Assembly (NCBI GenBank): GCA_903933085.1 | Contig: CAIZIN010000066.1 | Span: forward strand, 1 to 6,618 | DNA length: 6,618 nucleotides | Origin: an uncultured bacterium | GTDB lineage: Bacteria; Patescibacteriota; Minisyncoccia; Phycocordibacterales; CAIZIN01 | Reading direction: 5' to 3' | Part shown: positions 1 to 4,618 of the stretch, piece by piece | Layout: each line of letters starts with the position of its first letter | Position numbering within the stretch: the stretch's first letter is position 1 | Made by a program: the position numbers and the translations under genes | Notes under the pieces: model-generated | Seen by the model: only the letters and a program-made list of their open reading frames with translations | Told to the model about the DNA's origin: nothing | Databases searched by the model: none

Positions 1-77
1 AGGAGAGGACTTGAACCTCCACGCCTTGCGGCACTAGTTCCTAAGACTAGCGCGTATACCAATTCCGCCACCTGCGC
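1..77 (-). tRNA. tRNA-Leu (anticodon UAG), 3' end cut off by window edge
   Basis: Read on the minus strand, the gene starts with acceptor strand GCGCAGG (77-71), followed by a class II-type D arm. The anticodon stem CTAGT/ACTAG encloses the 7-nt loop CTTAGGA, so the anticodon is TAG, which reads CUA leucine codons. A long variable arm (GCC, loop GCAA, GGC) marks a class II tRNA. The T arm is GGAGG-TTCAAGT-CCTCT. Only the first three bases (CCT) of the 3' acceptor strand are inside the window, so the discriminator and any encoded CCA cannot be judged. I see no convincing promoter directly upstream, so it is probably co-transcribed behind tRNA-Lys. Confidence 0.95.
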
Positions 78-91
78 ATATTTAATACTTA

Positions 92-103
92 ACCCTGTAG
101 GGA
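92..103. repeat. 12-bp direct copy of part of the tRNA-Lys 3' region
   Basis: The plus-strand sequence ACCCTGTAGGGA recurs exactly at 252-263, inside the T-arm/acceptor part of tRNA-Lys. With one inserted base the match extends by a further ATC. The copy sits 15 bp upstream of tRNA-Leu. Short direct copies of a tRNA 3' end can be footprints of integration or of tRNA duplication, but nothing between the copies encodes an integrase. CCTGTA at 94-99 can also pair with TACAGG at 113-118, so a small hairpin is an alternative reading. Confidence 0.5.
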
Positions 104-177
104 ATCTCTTCTTACAGGAGCAGTATCCCAATTGGATTTTCTTTTCGTGACTACACTCAATAAAATCTCAATCGGAC

Positions 178-268
178 TTCGATCCCTAACGCAAGCAATA
201 GCCATTGCTTGCTCAGGGTGAATAAGAAAATTACTGCTAATTTTCTTGTCCACCCTGTAGGGATCGAA
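178..268 (-). repeat. Inverted copy of tRNA-Lys 3' end interrupted by a hairpin; potential three-way junction
   Basis: On the minus strand, TTCGATCCCTA (268-258, T arm of tRNA-Lys) is complementary to TAGGGATCGAA (188-178). The next seven tRNA bases, CAGGGTG (257-251), are complementary to CACCCTG (220-214). Inside the latter stem is a perfect 10-bp hairpin (247-238 with 233-224, loop GCAG), separated from it by a 3x3 internal loop. Between the two halves of the inverted copy lies a second perfect hairpin, GCAAGCAAT/ATTGCTTGC (212-204 with 199-191, loop GGCT). Only three bases at the junction stay unpaired. The fold would compete with the T arm and acceptor stem of the tRNA. No U-run follows, so it is not an ordinary intrinsic terminator. 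The pairings are read directly from the sequence; any function is unknown. Confidence 0.7.
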
Positions 269-321
269 CCTACGACCTTATCCTTAAGAGGGATCTGCTC
301 TACCAGCTGAGCTAAGGGTGG
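249..321 (-). tRNA. tRNA-Lys (anticodon CUU)
   Basis: Complete 73-nt cloverleaf on the minus strand. The acceptor stem CCACCCT (321-315) pairs perfectly with AGGGTGG (256-250). The D arm has stem GCTC/GAGC with loop AGCTGGTA. The anticodon arm GATCC-CTCTTAA-GGATA gives anticodon CTT, which reads AAG. The T arm is GTAGG-TTCGATC-CCTAC and the discriminator base is A at 249. The bases that follow are CAA, so CCA is not encoded and must be added after transcription. One oddity is a G27-A43 mismatch closing the anticodon stem. A good promoter lies upstream at 340-367, and tRNA-Leu follows 171 bp downstream on the same strand. Confidence 0.96.
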
Positions 322-339
322 ATATGAAATACAGAAAAC

Positions 340-367
340 ATCATATCACATAATGATATTAATTCAA
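340..367 (-). promoter_or_regulatory. Sigma-70-type promoter for tRNA-Lys (and probably tRNA-Leu)
   Basis: On the minus strand, a -35 box TTGAAT (367-362) and a -10 box TATGAT (345-340) are separated by 16 bp. The predicted start near 333 is about a dozen bases before the mature tRNA 5' end at 321. Confidence 0.6.
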
Positions 368-421
368 TGTTTTTTTCATATTTTACCTAAAAATTCAGAG
401 GTGAAATATTAAATCAACCCC

Positions 422-450
422 TTGCAAATACTCATATTTTATGATATAAT
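422..450 (+). promoter_or_regulatory. Sigma-70-type promoter with extended -10 for the SPFH operon
   Basis: TTGCAA (422-427) and a perfect TATAAT (445-450) are 17 bp apart, and TGA directly before the -10 makes an extended -10. Transcription should start near 457, leaving a leader of about 75 nt. The leader contains a small hairpin, TTCTGT/ACAGAA (471-476 with 481-486, loop AAGT). No protein-coding frame or other clear structure is seen between the tRNA promoter and this one. Confidence 0.75.
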
Positions 451-531
451 AGTAGGTAGATTAAATGGTGTTCTGTAAGTACAGAAACATCTAATGTATA
501 TTGAAACAACGAACGAATAGAAACAAAACAA

Positions 532-1458
532 ATGAGCAACGACCAAATAGAAATTTCACCTGCAACATCAATAATTGTAAGCGTGGGCTTATCGATAGCT
601 CTTGGATTCACAATCTCACTCCCATTAGGGACAGGCATCTTAGGAGCTTTGGCTATTAGTATAATCTGTTGGGGCTTCCTTGCAAAAGGATCAGTGAAAA
701 TCCCCCTCAATGAAGTTGGTGTGATCACTTTTTTAGGAACACGCACAAAATTTTATTTTACAGAAGGGTGGAATATTTCCATTCCTTTTTTGTGGAATAT
801 TATACTCGTAGACAAAAAAGAGCGAGTCTGGGAAATCCCTGATCCAGTTAAGGAACCCGGGAAGGATGGTTTCACATTTTTTGTTGGAATATCTGGAGAT
901 CCTGGCGTTTCTAAGGTTGAAATTAAATCAAGGATTATCTTGAAAACAAAAATCACCGACACATTTGAGTATCTCTCTTATGACCCGACCGCTATTGAAA
1001 AAGCACTTCGTAACAAAGCAATTGATGATATAAGGAGTCGCGGAGCAAGTATGTCCGCAGAAAAATTCATTGCAAATAAAAATACAATCGCAACAGAAGT
1101 TAAAGAGGCGGTTAATAAACAGTATGATTTCATTGAAGTCACTGGACTGGACATTGTAAAGGCAGATTTCGCTGATGCTGAAGTGAAGAAAAACGAGCAA
1201 GCAAGAAAGCTTGAGAGGTCAAAAACAGAATCTCAGGCTGCTGACATGCTGGGTGAAGGTGGTACATCCGACAGGATTTCGAAAGTTGCAACCATGCTCA
1301 CATTAGCGGGGCTTCAGCCAGATGAAGCGGCAAGAAAAGCGATTGTGATCGTTCAAACCCAAGAAGGTAGGATGACTGACTCGAGGATTGAACTTTCAGG
1401 TGGATCAAACCCAATAGCTGAAGCAGTTGCGCTTTGGACAGAAAGGAGTAAATCTTGA
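532..1458 (+). CDS. SPFH/band-7 (prohibitin-like) domain membrane protein
   Basis: This 308-residue protein resembles the SPFH (stomatin/prohibitin/flotillin/HflK) superfamily, whose members form membrane-associated oligomers that organise microdomains or control membrane proteases. The N-terminus has two hydrophobic segments (about residues 13-30 and 33-50). A band-7-type region follows from about 57, beginning IPLNEVGVITFLGTRT and including FTEGWNISIPFLW. From about 213 to 239 there is a charged, alanine-rich helical stretch (FADAEVKKNEQARKLERSK), as is typical after an SPFH domain. The C-terminal part, with a LAGLQPDEAARKA segment, is not one I recognise. The ATG at 532 has no Shine-Dalgarno sequence. 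The TGA stop overlaps the start of the next gene, so the two are probably translationally coupled. The domain call is by sequence pattern; the client or protease partner is unknown. Confidence 0.82.
   Translation: MSNDQIEISPATSIIVSVGLSIALGFTISLPLGTGILGALAISIICWGFLAKGSVKIPLNEVGVITFLGTRTKFYFTEGWNISIPFLWNIILVDKKERVWEIPDPVKEPGKDGFTFFVGISGDPGVSKVEIKSRIILKTKITDTFEYLSYDPTAIEKALRNKAIDDIRSRGASMSAEKFIANKNTIATEVKEAVNKQYDFIEVTGLDIVKADFADAEVKKNEQARKLERSKTESQAADMLGEGGTSDRISKVATMLTLAGLQPDEAARKAIVIVQTQEGRMTDSRIELSGGSNPIAEAVALWTERSKS
1443..1448 (+). promoter_or_regulatory. Strong Shine-Dalgarno sequence that fixes a TTG start
   Basis: AAGGAG lies 6 bp before the TTG at 1455, which overlaps the TGA stop of the SPFH gene in the arrangement TTGA. 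The motif supports TTG as the true start of the downstream gene. It stands out because most other genes here have no such motif. Confidence 0.75.
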
Positions 1459-2054
1459 AACATAGCAACAAGATCATTGTCGCAGGGCTAATTCTGTTTC
1501 TCGCGGTTTGGCTATACAAAACGATTTCATTTAATTTGGATTTTCGTACTCCGAATTTCCACTTTGGTGATATTAATTTGCAAGCCAAATACTTGTGGGC
1601 GGTTATAGCAATTGTTGTTGTAATCTTACTTATCAAGTACAACAACAAGCTGGCAGGAGTTAAGAGGGTTCTCTCTCCATTTATAATTTGGGCGCTCTTC
1701 ATCGGGCTTATTTATGGAGCAATCATTTTTTTTCCAGCAGGAAAGTTTGCAGAAATAATGACTTTCTTTAATGGAGATGAGATGGTTGTTGTTCGACCAG
1801 GTAGACCATACACGGTATGCTTGGGAGGCAAAGACAATTGGAACTTCACCGAATCAGCCCCAACAATTGTGGAGTACTTCAATGCCAGATGGCAAAGAAT
1901 ATCTCCATACCGAAACGGGAGGAAACAAAGCGGTCCAGCTCTCACAGGTGCTGGTGATGTAGTAAAATCCTACAATAATCCAGTTATGTACATTCGTTTC
2001 ACCTCAGCAGACCCAAATGCTGGGGAATACTCGTTCCCAATCAAAACTTGGTAA
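1455..2054 (+). CDS. Unrecognised three-helix membrane protein co-encoded with the SPFH protein
   Basis: This 199-residue protein is of a family I do not recognise. It has three predicted membrane helices (about residues 7-26, 47-62 and 74-94) and a soluble C-terminal part of about 105 residues. Positive charges at the N-terminus (MKHSNK) and in the loop after helix 2 (KYNNKLAGVKR) suggest those parts are cytoplasmic, which would put the C-terminal domain outside the cell. That domain looks beta-rich (EMVVVRPGRPYTVCLGG, VMYIRFTS, EYSFPIKTW) and has a single cysteine, residue 122. The start is TTG, supported by AAGGAG 6 bp upstream. The overlap with the SPFH gene and a terminator just downstream make this the second and last gene of the operon. 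Many SPFH proteins are paired with NfeD-type membrane partners. This protein occupies that position but I see no NfeD signature. Confidence 0.75.
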   Translation: MKHSNKIIVAGLILFLAVWLYKTISFNLDFRTPNFHFGDINLQAKYLWAVIAIVVVILLIKYNNKLAGVKRVLSPFIIWALFIGLIYGAIIFFPAGKFAEIMTFFNGDEMVVVRPGRPYTVCLGGKDNWNFTESAPTIVEYFNARWQRISPYRNGRKQSGPALTGAGDVVKSYNNPVMYIRFTSADPNAGEYSFPIKTW

Positions 2055-2059
2055 CGACG

Positions 2060-2094
2060 ACAGGTATCACATTTTGTGTGATACCTGTTTTTTT
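2060..2094 (+). terminator. Rho-independent terminator of the SPFH operon
   Basis: A perfect 12-bp stem (ACAGGTATCACA at 2060-2071 with TGTGATACCTGT at 2077-2088) closes a 5-nt loop and leads into a run of seven T residues (2088-2094). It begins 6 bp after the stop codon at 2054. Confidence 0.93.
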
Positions 2095-2097
2095 ATT

Positions 2098-2138
2098 GAA
2101 AAAAACCATTCTCACAATAAAGTTAAAATGGTTTTTTC
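2098..2138 (-). terminator. Probable terminator of the minus-strand pilin-like cluster
   Basis: An inverted repeat pairs AAAAAACCATT (about 2100-2110) with AATGGTTTTTT (2127-2137) across a 16-nt loop. It lies 5 bp beyond the stop of the last minus-strand gene. Read on the minus strand, the stem ends in a T-run. It is A/T-rich with only two G-C pairs, so efficiency is uncertain. Together with the preceding terminator it separates two converging transcripts. Confidence 0.5.
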
Positions 2139-2142
2139 TATT

Positions 2143-2412
2143 TTAAAACTGAATATCTCCAGATAAATTATCTGGCGGAGGAGCCCCAATTGTACCAAGG
2201 ATAATACCGATTATGCCATATACTGAAACCATTATAAACAAACCAATTATCCCCCAAAACATATGTTGCTTCCCTATCGCTCTTTTTGATTCATCATCAG
2301 CATTAATGATAAAAACAAGGACACCATAAAGAAAATACAATAAAGCTACCGCAAAAAGAAAATATATTACAGGGTTGACAATATTATCAACAAATCTGCC
2401 TAAATATTCCAT
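2143..2412 (-). CDS. Small two-helix membrane protein, pilin-like, without signal peptide
   Basis: This 89-residue protein has two membrane helices (about residues 12-36 and 52-74) joined by a short charged loop, NADDESKRAIGKQHM. The core pattern FLYGVLVFI, then charged loop, then FWGIIGLFIMVSVYGIIGII, closely matches three neighbouring proteins and so marks it as a paralogue of the TrbC/VirB2-type pilin-like set. Unlike its upstream partner (2785-2420) it has no cleavable signal peptide, and its N-terminus, MEYLGRFVDN, corresponds roughly to the mature start of the others. Seven bases separate it from the upstream gene. AGGAGG at 2432-2427 is 14 bp from the ATG, too far to be a standard ribosome binding site. 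It is the last gene of the cluster. A structural role in the envelope is inferred; an accessory subunit is also possible. Confidence 0.65.
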   Translation of the reverse strand: MEYLGRFVDNIVNPVIYFLFAVALLYFLYGVLVFIINADDESKRAIGKQHMFWGIIGLFIMVSVYGIIGIILGTIGAPPPDNLSGDIQF

Positions 2413-2419
2413 AATAATT

Positions 2420-2785
2420 TTATCGTCCTCCTGGAACAGTTGGAAAACCTACACCTGAATTGTTTGTATTTGTTATACCAGTTGTTGTTTGAAGAATTCT
2501 AACTAGCCCCCATACAGAAACCATTACGAAAAGAGCTGCAATACCCCAAATCATAAAACCTCTCGCCTCTTCTCTTTTACCTGGATCTTCACTACCTGAA
2601 AGCACATACTTTAGAACACCCCACAAAAAAACAATTACAGCCGCTCCAATTATAAGAGGAATGATCTTATTCATAACATTACTCAAACCATTTATTGGAG
2701 CAGTAAGACCTTCAAAATTTAACCCCTGAGCAAAAGTCACAAAAGGAAACAAAAACATTATAGATGCATATACTAACTTTTTCAT
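2420..2785 (-). CDS. TrbC/VirB2-type pilin-like membrane protein with signal peptide
   Basis: This 121-residue protein begins with a typical signal peptide (MKK, hydrophobic core, likely cleavage after TFA at residue 19). A short extracytoplasmic segment follows, then two membrane helices (about 41-61 and 77-98) joined by the charged loop SGSEDPGKREEARG. The repeated core (FLWGVLKYV, loop, MIWGIAALFVMVSVWGLVRIL) is shared with the genes at 3723-3388 and 3383-3087. The glycine- and proline-containing tail ends PTVPGGR. This architecture is that of TrbC/VirB2-like pilins, which are processed and assembled into conjugative or secretion pili in well-studied systems. That function here is inferred. 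A separate promoter with tandem repeats lies upstream (2867-2921). Confidence 0.7.
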   Translation of the reverse strand: MKKLVYASIMFLFPFVTFAQGLNFEGLTAPINGLSNVMNKIIPLIIGAAVIVFLWGVLKYVLSGSEDPGKREEARGFMIWGIAALFVMVSVWGLVRILQTTTGITNTNNSGVGFPTVPGGR

Positions 2786-2866
2786 AATTTTACTTGCCTT
2801 AAAATATTTTGACAGATCTTGCAGACTCTATTAAAAAAATTAAGGTTAATGATTATTAAACTAATA

Positions 2867-2899
2867 ACTTATAATTAATACCTTACTTATAATTATACC
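2867..2899 (-). repeat. Imperfect tandem repeat at the promoter of the third pilin-like pair
   Basis: On the minus strand, GGTATAATTATAAGT (2899-2885) is followed after two bases by GGTATTAATTATAAGT (2882-2867). The copies differ by one inserted T and have a period of 17 bp. The first copy contains the -10 box and the predicted transcription start. It could be a duplicated promoter segment or a two-site operator, or simply low-complexity A/T sequence. Confidence 0.55.
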
Positions 2900-2921
2900 A
2901 GATATATTTATAAAACAACAA
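2892..2921 (-). promoter_or_regulatory. Extended -10 promoter for the 2785-2143 gene pair
   Basis: On the minus strand, TATAAT (2897-2892) is preceded by TGG, giving an extended -10. TTGTTG (2921-2916) is 18 bp upstream of it. The predicted start near 2885 leaves a leader of about 100 nt before the ATG at 2785. Confidence 0.6.
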
Positions 2922-3086
2922 CTCTTTTGACTATTCAAAAAAACTTCAATTGATGTGGTCGCATATCACTAATGACGTAAAATACAGTAAATATTACACA
3001 AATAGAAAGTTAAATTATCTGGCCTAGAAATTAAAAAATATTTAACCTAAATCTAAATTACCTAATTATAATCCCTGAAATCAGAA

Positions 3087-3383
3087 CTAAAGTGTCGTTA
3101 TTAGCTGTGGAATGAATATACTATCGTTACCAGAAAATGTTGCCGCTAAGATCTCCACCAAAGCCCAAACACATAGCATTACAAAAAGCCCCACAAGCCC
3201 CCACATGATGAATTTCTTTCCTTCTGTACGAGCTGACTCATCTCCAGAATCTCGAACGAATTTAAAGACCCCCCAAAGAAAAACTATAAGAGCAAGACCT
3301 ATCATTAACGGAAACAAACCAAGTATAAAAAAATTATCTACCAAACATTCAAGTAACACTTTTAAATTAGCTGTATTACACAT
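3087..3383 (-). CDS. Small two-helix pilin-like membrane protein without signal peptide
   Basis: This 98-residue protein starts MCNTANLKVLLECLVDN and has two membrane helices (about residues 20-43 and 59-80) joined by the charged loop RDSGDESARTEGKK. The core FLWGVFKFV, loop, IMWGLVGLFVMLCVWALVEIL shows it is a paralogue of the genes at 3723-3388 and 2785-2420. I chose the ATG at 3383, 4 bp after the upstream stop. The frame stays open to an ATG at 3452, but that start would overlap 65 bp of the upstream gene and add residues with no counterpart in the paralogues. No Shine-Dalgarno motif is present, so translation probably depends on the upstream gene. There is no signal peptide. Cysteines at 2, 13 and 71 are unusual for the set. 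The role is inferred as a pilin-like or accessory subunit. Confidence 0.65.
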   Translation of the reverse strand: MCNTANLKVLLECLVDNFFILGLFPLMIGLALIVFLWGVFKFVRDSGDESARTEGKKFIMWGLVGLFVMLCVWALVEILAATFSGNDSIFIPQLITTL

Positions 3384-3387
3384 AATA

Positions 3388-3723
3388 TTATTGTTTATTT
3401 GGTAAAGATGGAGCAAAACCACTTGGAATATGATTACCGGTGAGGTTAGCAATTATTGCTACAAGACCCCAAACTGAGATCATAACAAATAAACCAATTA
3501 TTCCCCAAAGCATAAACATTTTACTTTCTTCGCGTTGTTTTTCATCACTGGCTCCCCACATATATTTCACTATTCCCCACAGAAAAGCTATCAGAGCAAA
3601 ACCGATAATAAGTGGCACAAGCAGTCCTAAAACACCCTGTAGAGAGTCAACTAAAAGTCCTATATCATTAGCATTCGCCATTATAGGAAATATTACTAAC
3701 AGCAAAAGTATATATTTTTTCAT
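3388..3723 (-). CDS. TrbC/VirB2-type pilin-like membrane protein with signal peptide
   Basis: This 111-residue protein opens with a signal peptide (MKKYILLLLVIFPIMANA, likely cleaved after residue 18). It then has two membrane helices (about 33-52 and 69-91) joined by the charged loop WGASDEKQREESKM, and a short hydrophilic tail (SGFAPSLPNKQ). The repeated core FLWGIVKYM, loop, LWGIIGLFVMISVWGLVAII matches the proteins at 2785-2420, 3383-3087 and 2412-2143, so these four form one subfamily. AAGG abuts the ATG, which is too close for a normal ribosome binding site. It is first of a tight pair: the next gene starts 4 bp after its stop. The 102-bp gap upstream holds a possible promoter (3796-3768). 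Function as an envelope pilin-like subunit is inferred from architecture. Confidence 0.7.
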   Translation of the reverse strand: MKKYILLLLVIFPIMANANDIGLLVDSLQGVLGLLVPLIIGFALIAFLWGIVKYMWGASDEKQREESKMFMLWGIIGLFVMISVWGLVAIIANLTGNHIPSGFAPSLPNKQ

Positions 3724-3767
3724 CCTTAATAAATTTATTTAATAATCCTTCATCAAGTAATTTGTAT

Positions 3768-3796
3768 ATTTTATCAAAAGCACCATATTTTTTAAA
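3768..3796 (-). promoter_or_regulatory. Possible promoter for the 3723-3087 gene pair
   Basis: On the minus strand, TTTAAA (3796-3791) and TAAAAT (3773-3768) are 17 bp apart, and TGA before the -10 gives an extended form. Both boxes depart from consensus in A/T-rich DNA, so read-through from the upstream operon may matter more. Confidence 0.35.
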
Positions 3797-3825
3797 CCAT
3801 AATACTTTAAATTTCTAACAATATA

Positions 3826-4203
3826 TTAACCAGTTATACTTTCCACTGTTCCTGTTATTATTTCAGCAACCACTGAAGCTCCTAAAAGAACTGCCGTACC
3901 GATAACAGACCAGAAAAATACACTTTTAGCTTTGGTTAACTCTCCTTCATTGCCCTGGGCTTTTATAAACAAAAAGCCTGAATAAATAATAAAGAAAACA
4001 CAAATAATAGCTCCTAGTTCAGCAACAATTTTTAATAAATTTGTAATAAGCTCAGTAATGCTTTTTACTCCCAAAGGATTATCTAATTCAGCACTGAGAT
4101 TAACGGCTACATTTGAACCACTCTCAGCAAATACAGTACAGGTTAATGCTGGAATAGAAAAGATTGCAACCAAAGTAATAAATATAAAAGTTTTTTTAAT
4201 CAT
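3826..4203 (-). CDS. TrbC/VirB2-type pilin-like protein (KAK-loop subfamily)
   Basis: This 125-residue protein has an N-terminal signal peptide (MIKKTFIFI start, likely cleavage after VFA at residue 26). An extracytoplasmic segment containing DNPLGVKSITELI follows, then two membrane helices (about 58-80 and 95-117) separated by the loop KAQGNEGELTKAKS. The NPLG motif before helix 1 and the G-N-E plus T-K-A-K loop are, as I recall, hallmarks of the pilin-like proteins abundant in Patescibacteria and annotated as TrbC/VirB2-type or type IV secretion pilins. It pairs with the gene at 4617-4225, 21 bp upstream, and the two share this loop type. They are distinct from the four WG-type proteins downstream. 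No Shine-Dalgarno motif precedes the ATG at 4203. Surface or pilus function is inferred. Confidence 0.75.
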   Translation of the reverse strand: MIKKTFIFITLVAIFSIPALTCTVFAESGSNVAVNLSAELDNPLGVKSITELITNLLKIVAELGAIICVFFIIYSGFLFIKAQGNEGELTKAKSVFFWSVIGTAVLLGASVVAEIITGTVESITG

Positions 4204-4224
4204 CGTAATTTTATTAATAATAAA

Positions 4225-4617
4225 TTATTTTCCAAGTAGTCTATATTTAGTTGGAATATTCAAAGATGTTAGAATAAAATCAACCAAAAGCCACGCGGCC
4301 AGCATGATAATAAAACCAATTATTGCATCTAAAAATATAGAATGGGCTTTGCTGATCTGCCCTGAATTTCCAACAGCTGTTAAATATAAATATCCAGCAT
4401 ACATAAACATAATAGCAAAAACAGACGCACCAATAACTATAAAAAACTTAATTATCGCATTCGCGAGACCAAGCAATGAATTGAACGTACAGTCTCCTGT
4501 AGCTCCCCCAGACTGGGTTGGAACAGGATCACAGACAATTAATGAGGGAAGTTGAGCATGTACAAAGAAAGGCACCGTTGCTACAACAATAATAAGTATT
4601 CTAATTAAGTATTTCAT
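4225..4617 (-). CDS. TrbC/VirB2-type pilin-like protein with a cysteine pair (KAH-loop)
   Basis: This 130-residue protein has a signal peptide likely cleaved after VHA (residue 21). The short mature N-terminus carries two cysteines 14 residues apart (29 and 43, in CDPV and GDCTF), which could form a disulfide outside the membrane. Two membrane helices follow (about 53-75 and 94-117), joined by the loop TAVGNSGQISKAHS, similar to that of the gene at 4203-3826. Its ATG lies 1 bp after the stop of the solute-binding protein, and no Shine-Dalgarno motif is visible, so translational coupling is likely. The cysteine-bounded N-terminus, a double-helix hairpin with a small polar loop and a basic tail fit the pilin-like family known from Patescibacteria. 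The family call is firm by architecture; the biological role is inferred. Confidence 0.75.
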   Translation of the reverse strand: MKYLIRILIIVVATVPFFVHAQLPSLIVCDPVPTQSGGATGDCTFNSLLGLANAIIKFFIVIGASVFAIMFMYAGYLYLTAVGNSGQISKAHSIFLDAIIGFIIMLAAWLLVDFILTSLNIPTKYRLLGK

Positions 4618-4618
4618 A

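Larger units (their letters stand above)
2786..3086. other. 301-bp A/T-rich non-coding gap between the second and third pilin-like pairs
   Basis: No convincing gene is seen on either strand. The longest ATG frame I noticed by eye is 24 codons (2953-3027, plus) without a ribosome binding site. The minus strand shows no trace of the pilin-like helix motifs, so I find no decayed copy. The part near the downstream gene contains an extended -10 promoter and a tandem repeat. A further TATAAT on the minus strand (3070-3065) lacks a good -35. Confidence 0.6.

Noticed and set aside
224..247. Perfect 10-bp hairpin after tRNA-Lys as an intrinsic terminator
   Set aside because: The stem is A/T-rich and no U-run follows on the minus strand, so it is better explained as part of the larger inverted structure.
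432..1702. Minus-strand open frames opposite the SPFH operon
   Set aside because: The plus-strand genes have clear domains, a promoter, a ribosome binding site and a terminator. The opposite frames have none.
2413..2432. AGGAGG as ribosome binding site for the 2412-2143 gene
   Set aside because: The spacing to the ATG is 14 bp, and the bases also encode Gly-Gly-Arg near the end of the upstream gene, so the match may be coincidental.
2953..3027. 24-codon plus-strand reading frame in the large gap
   Set aside because: It has no ribosome binding site, promoter or recognisable sequence feature, and this length is expected by chance.
3384..3452. Longer start at 3452 for the pilin-like gene ending at 3087
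   Set aside because: It would overlap 65 bp of the upstream gene, and the extra 23 residues match nothing in the paralogues. The ATG at 3383, 4 bp after the upstream stop, fits the packing of the cluster.
3112..4555. Plus-strand open frames of about 97-165 codons opposite the pilin-like genes
   Set aside because: They mirror the minus-strand hydrophobic coding sequences. Their translations are rich in Ser, Pro and Ile without domain features, and no promoters or ribosome binding sites precede them.
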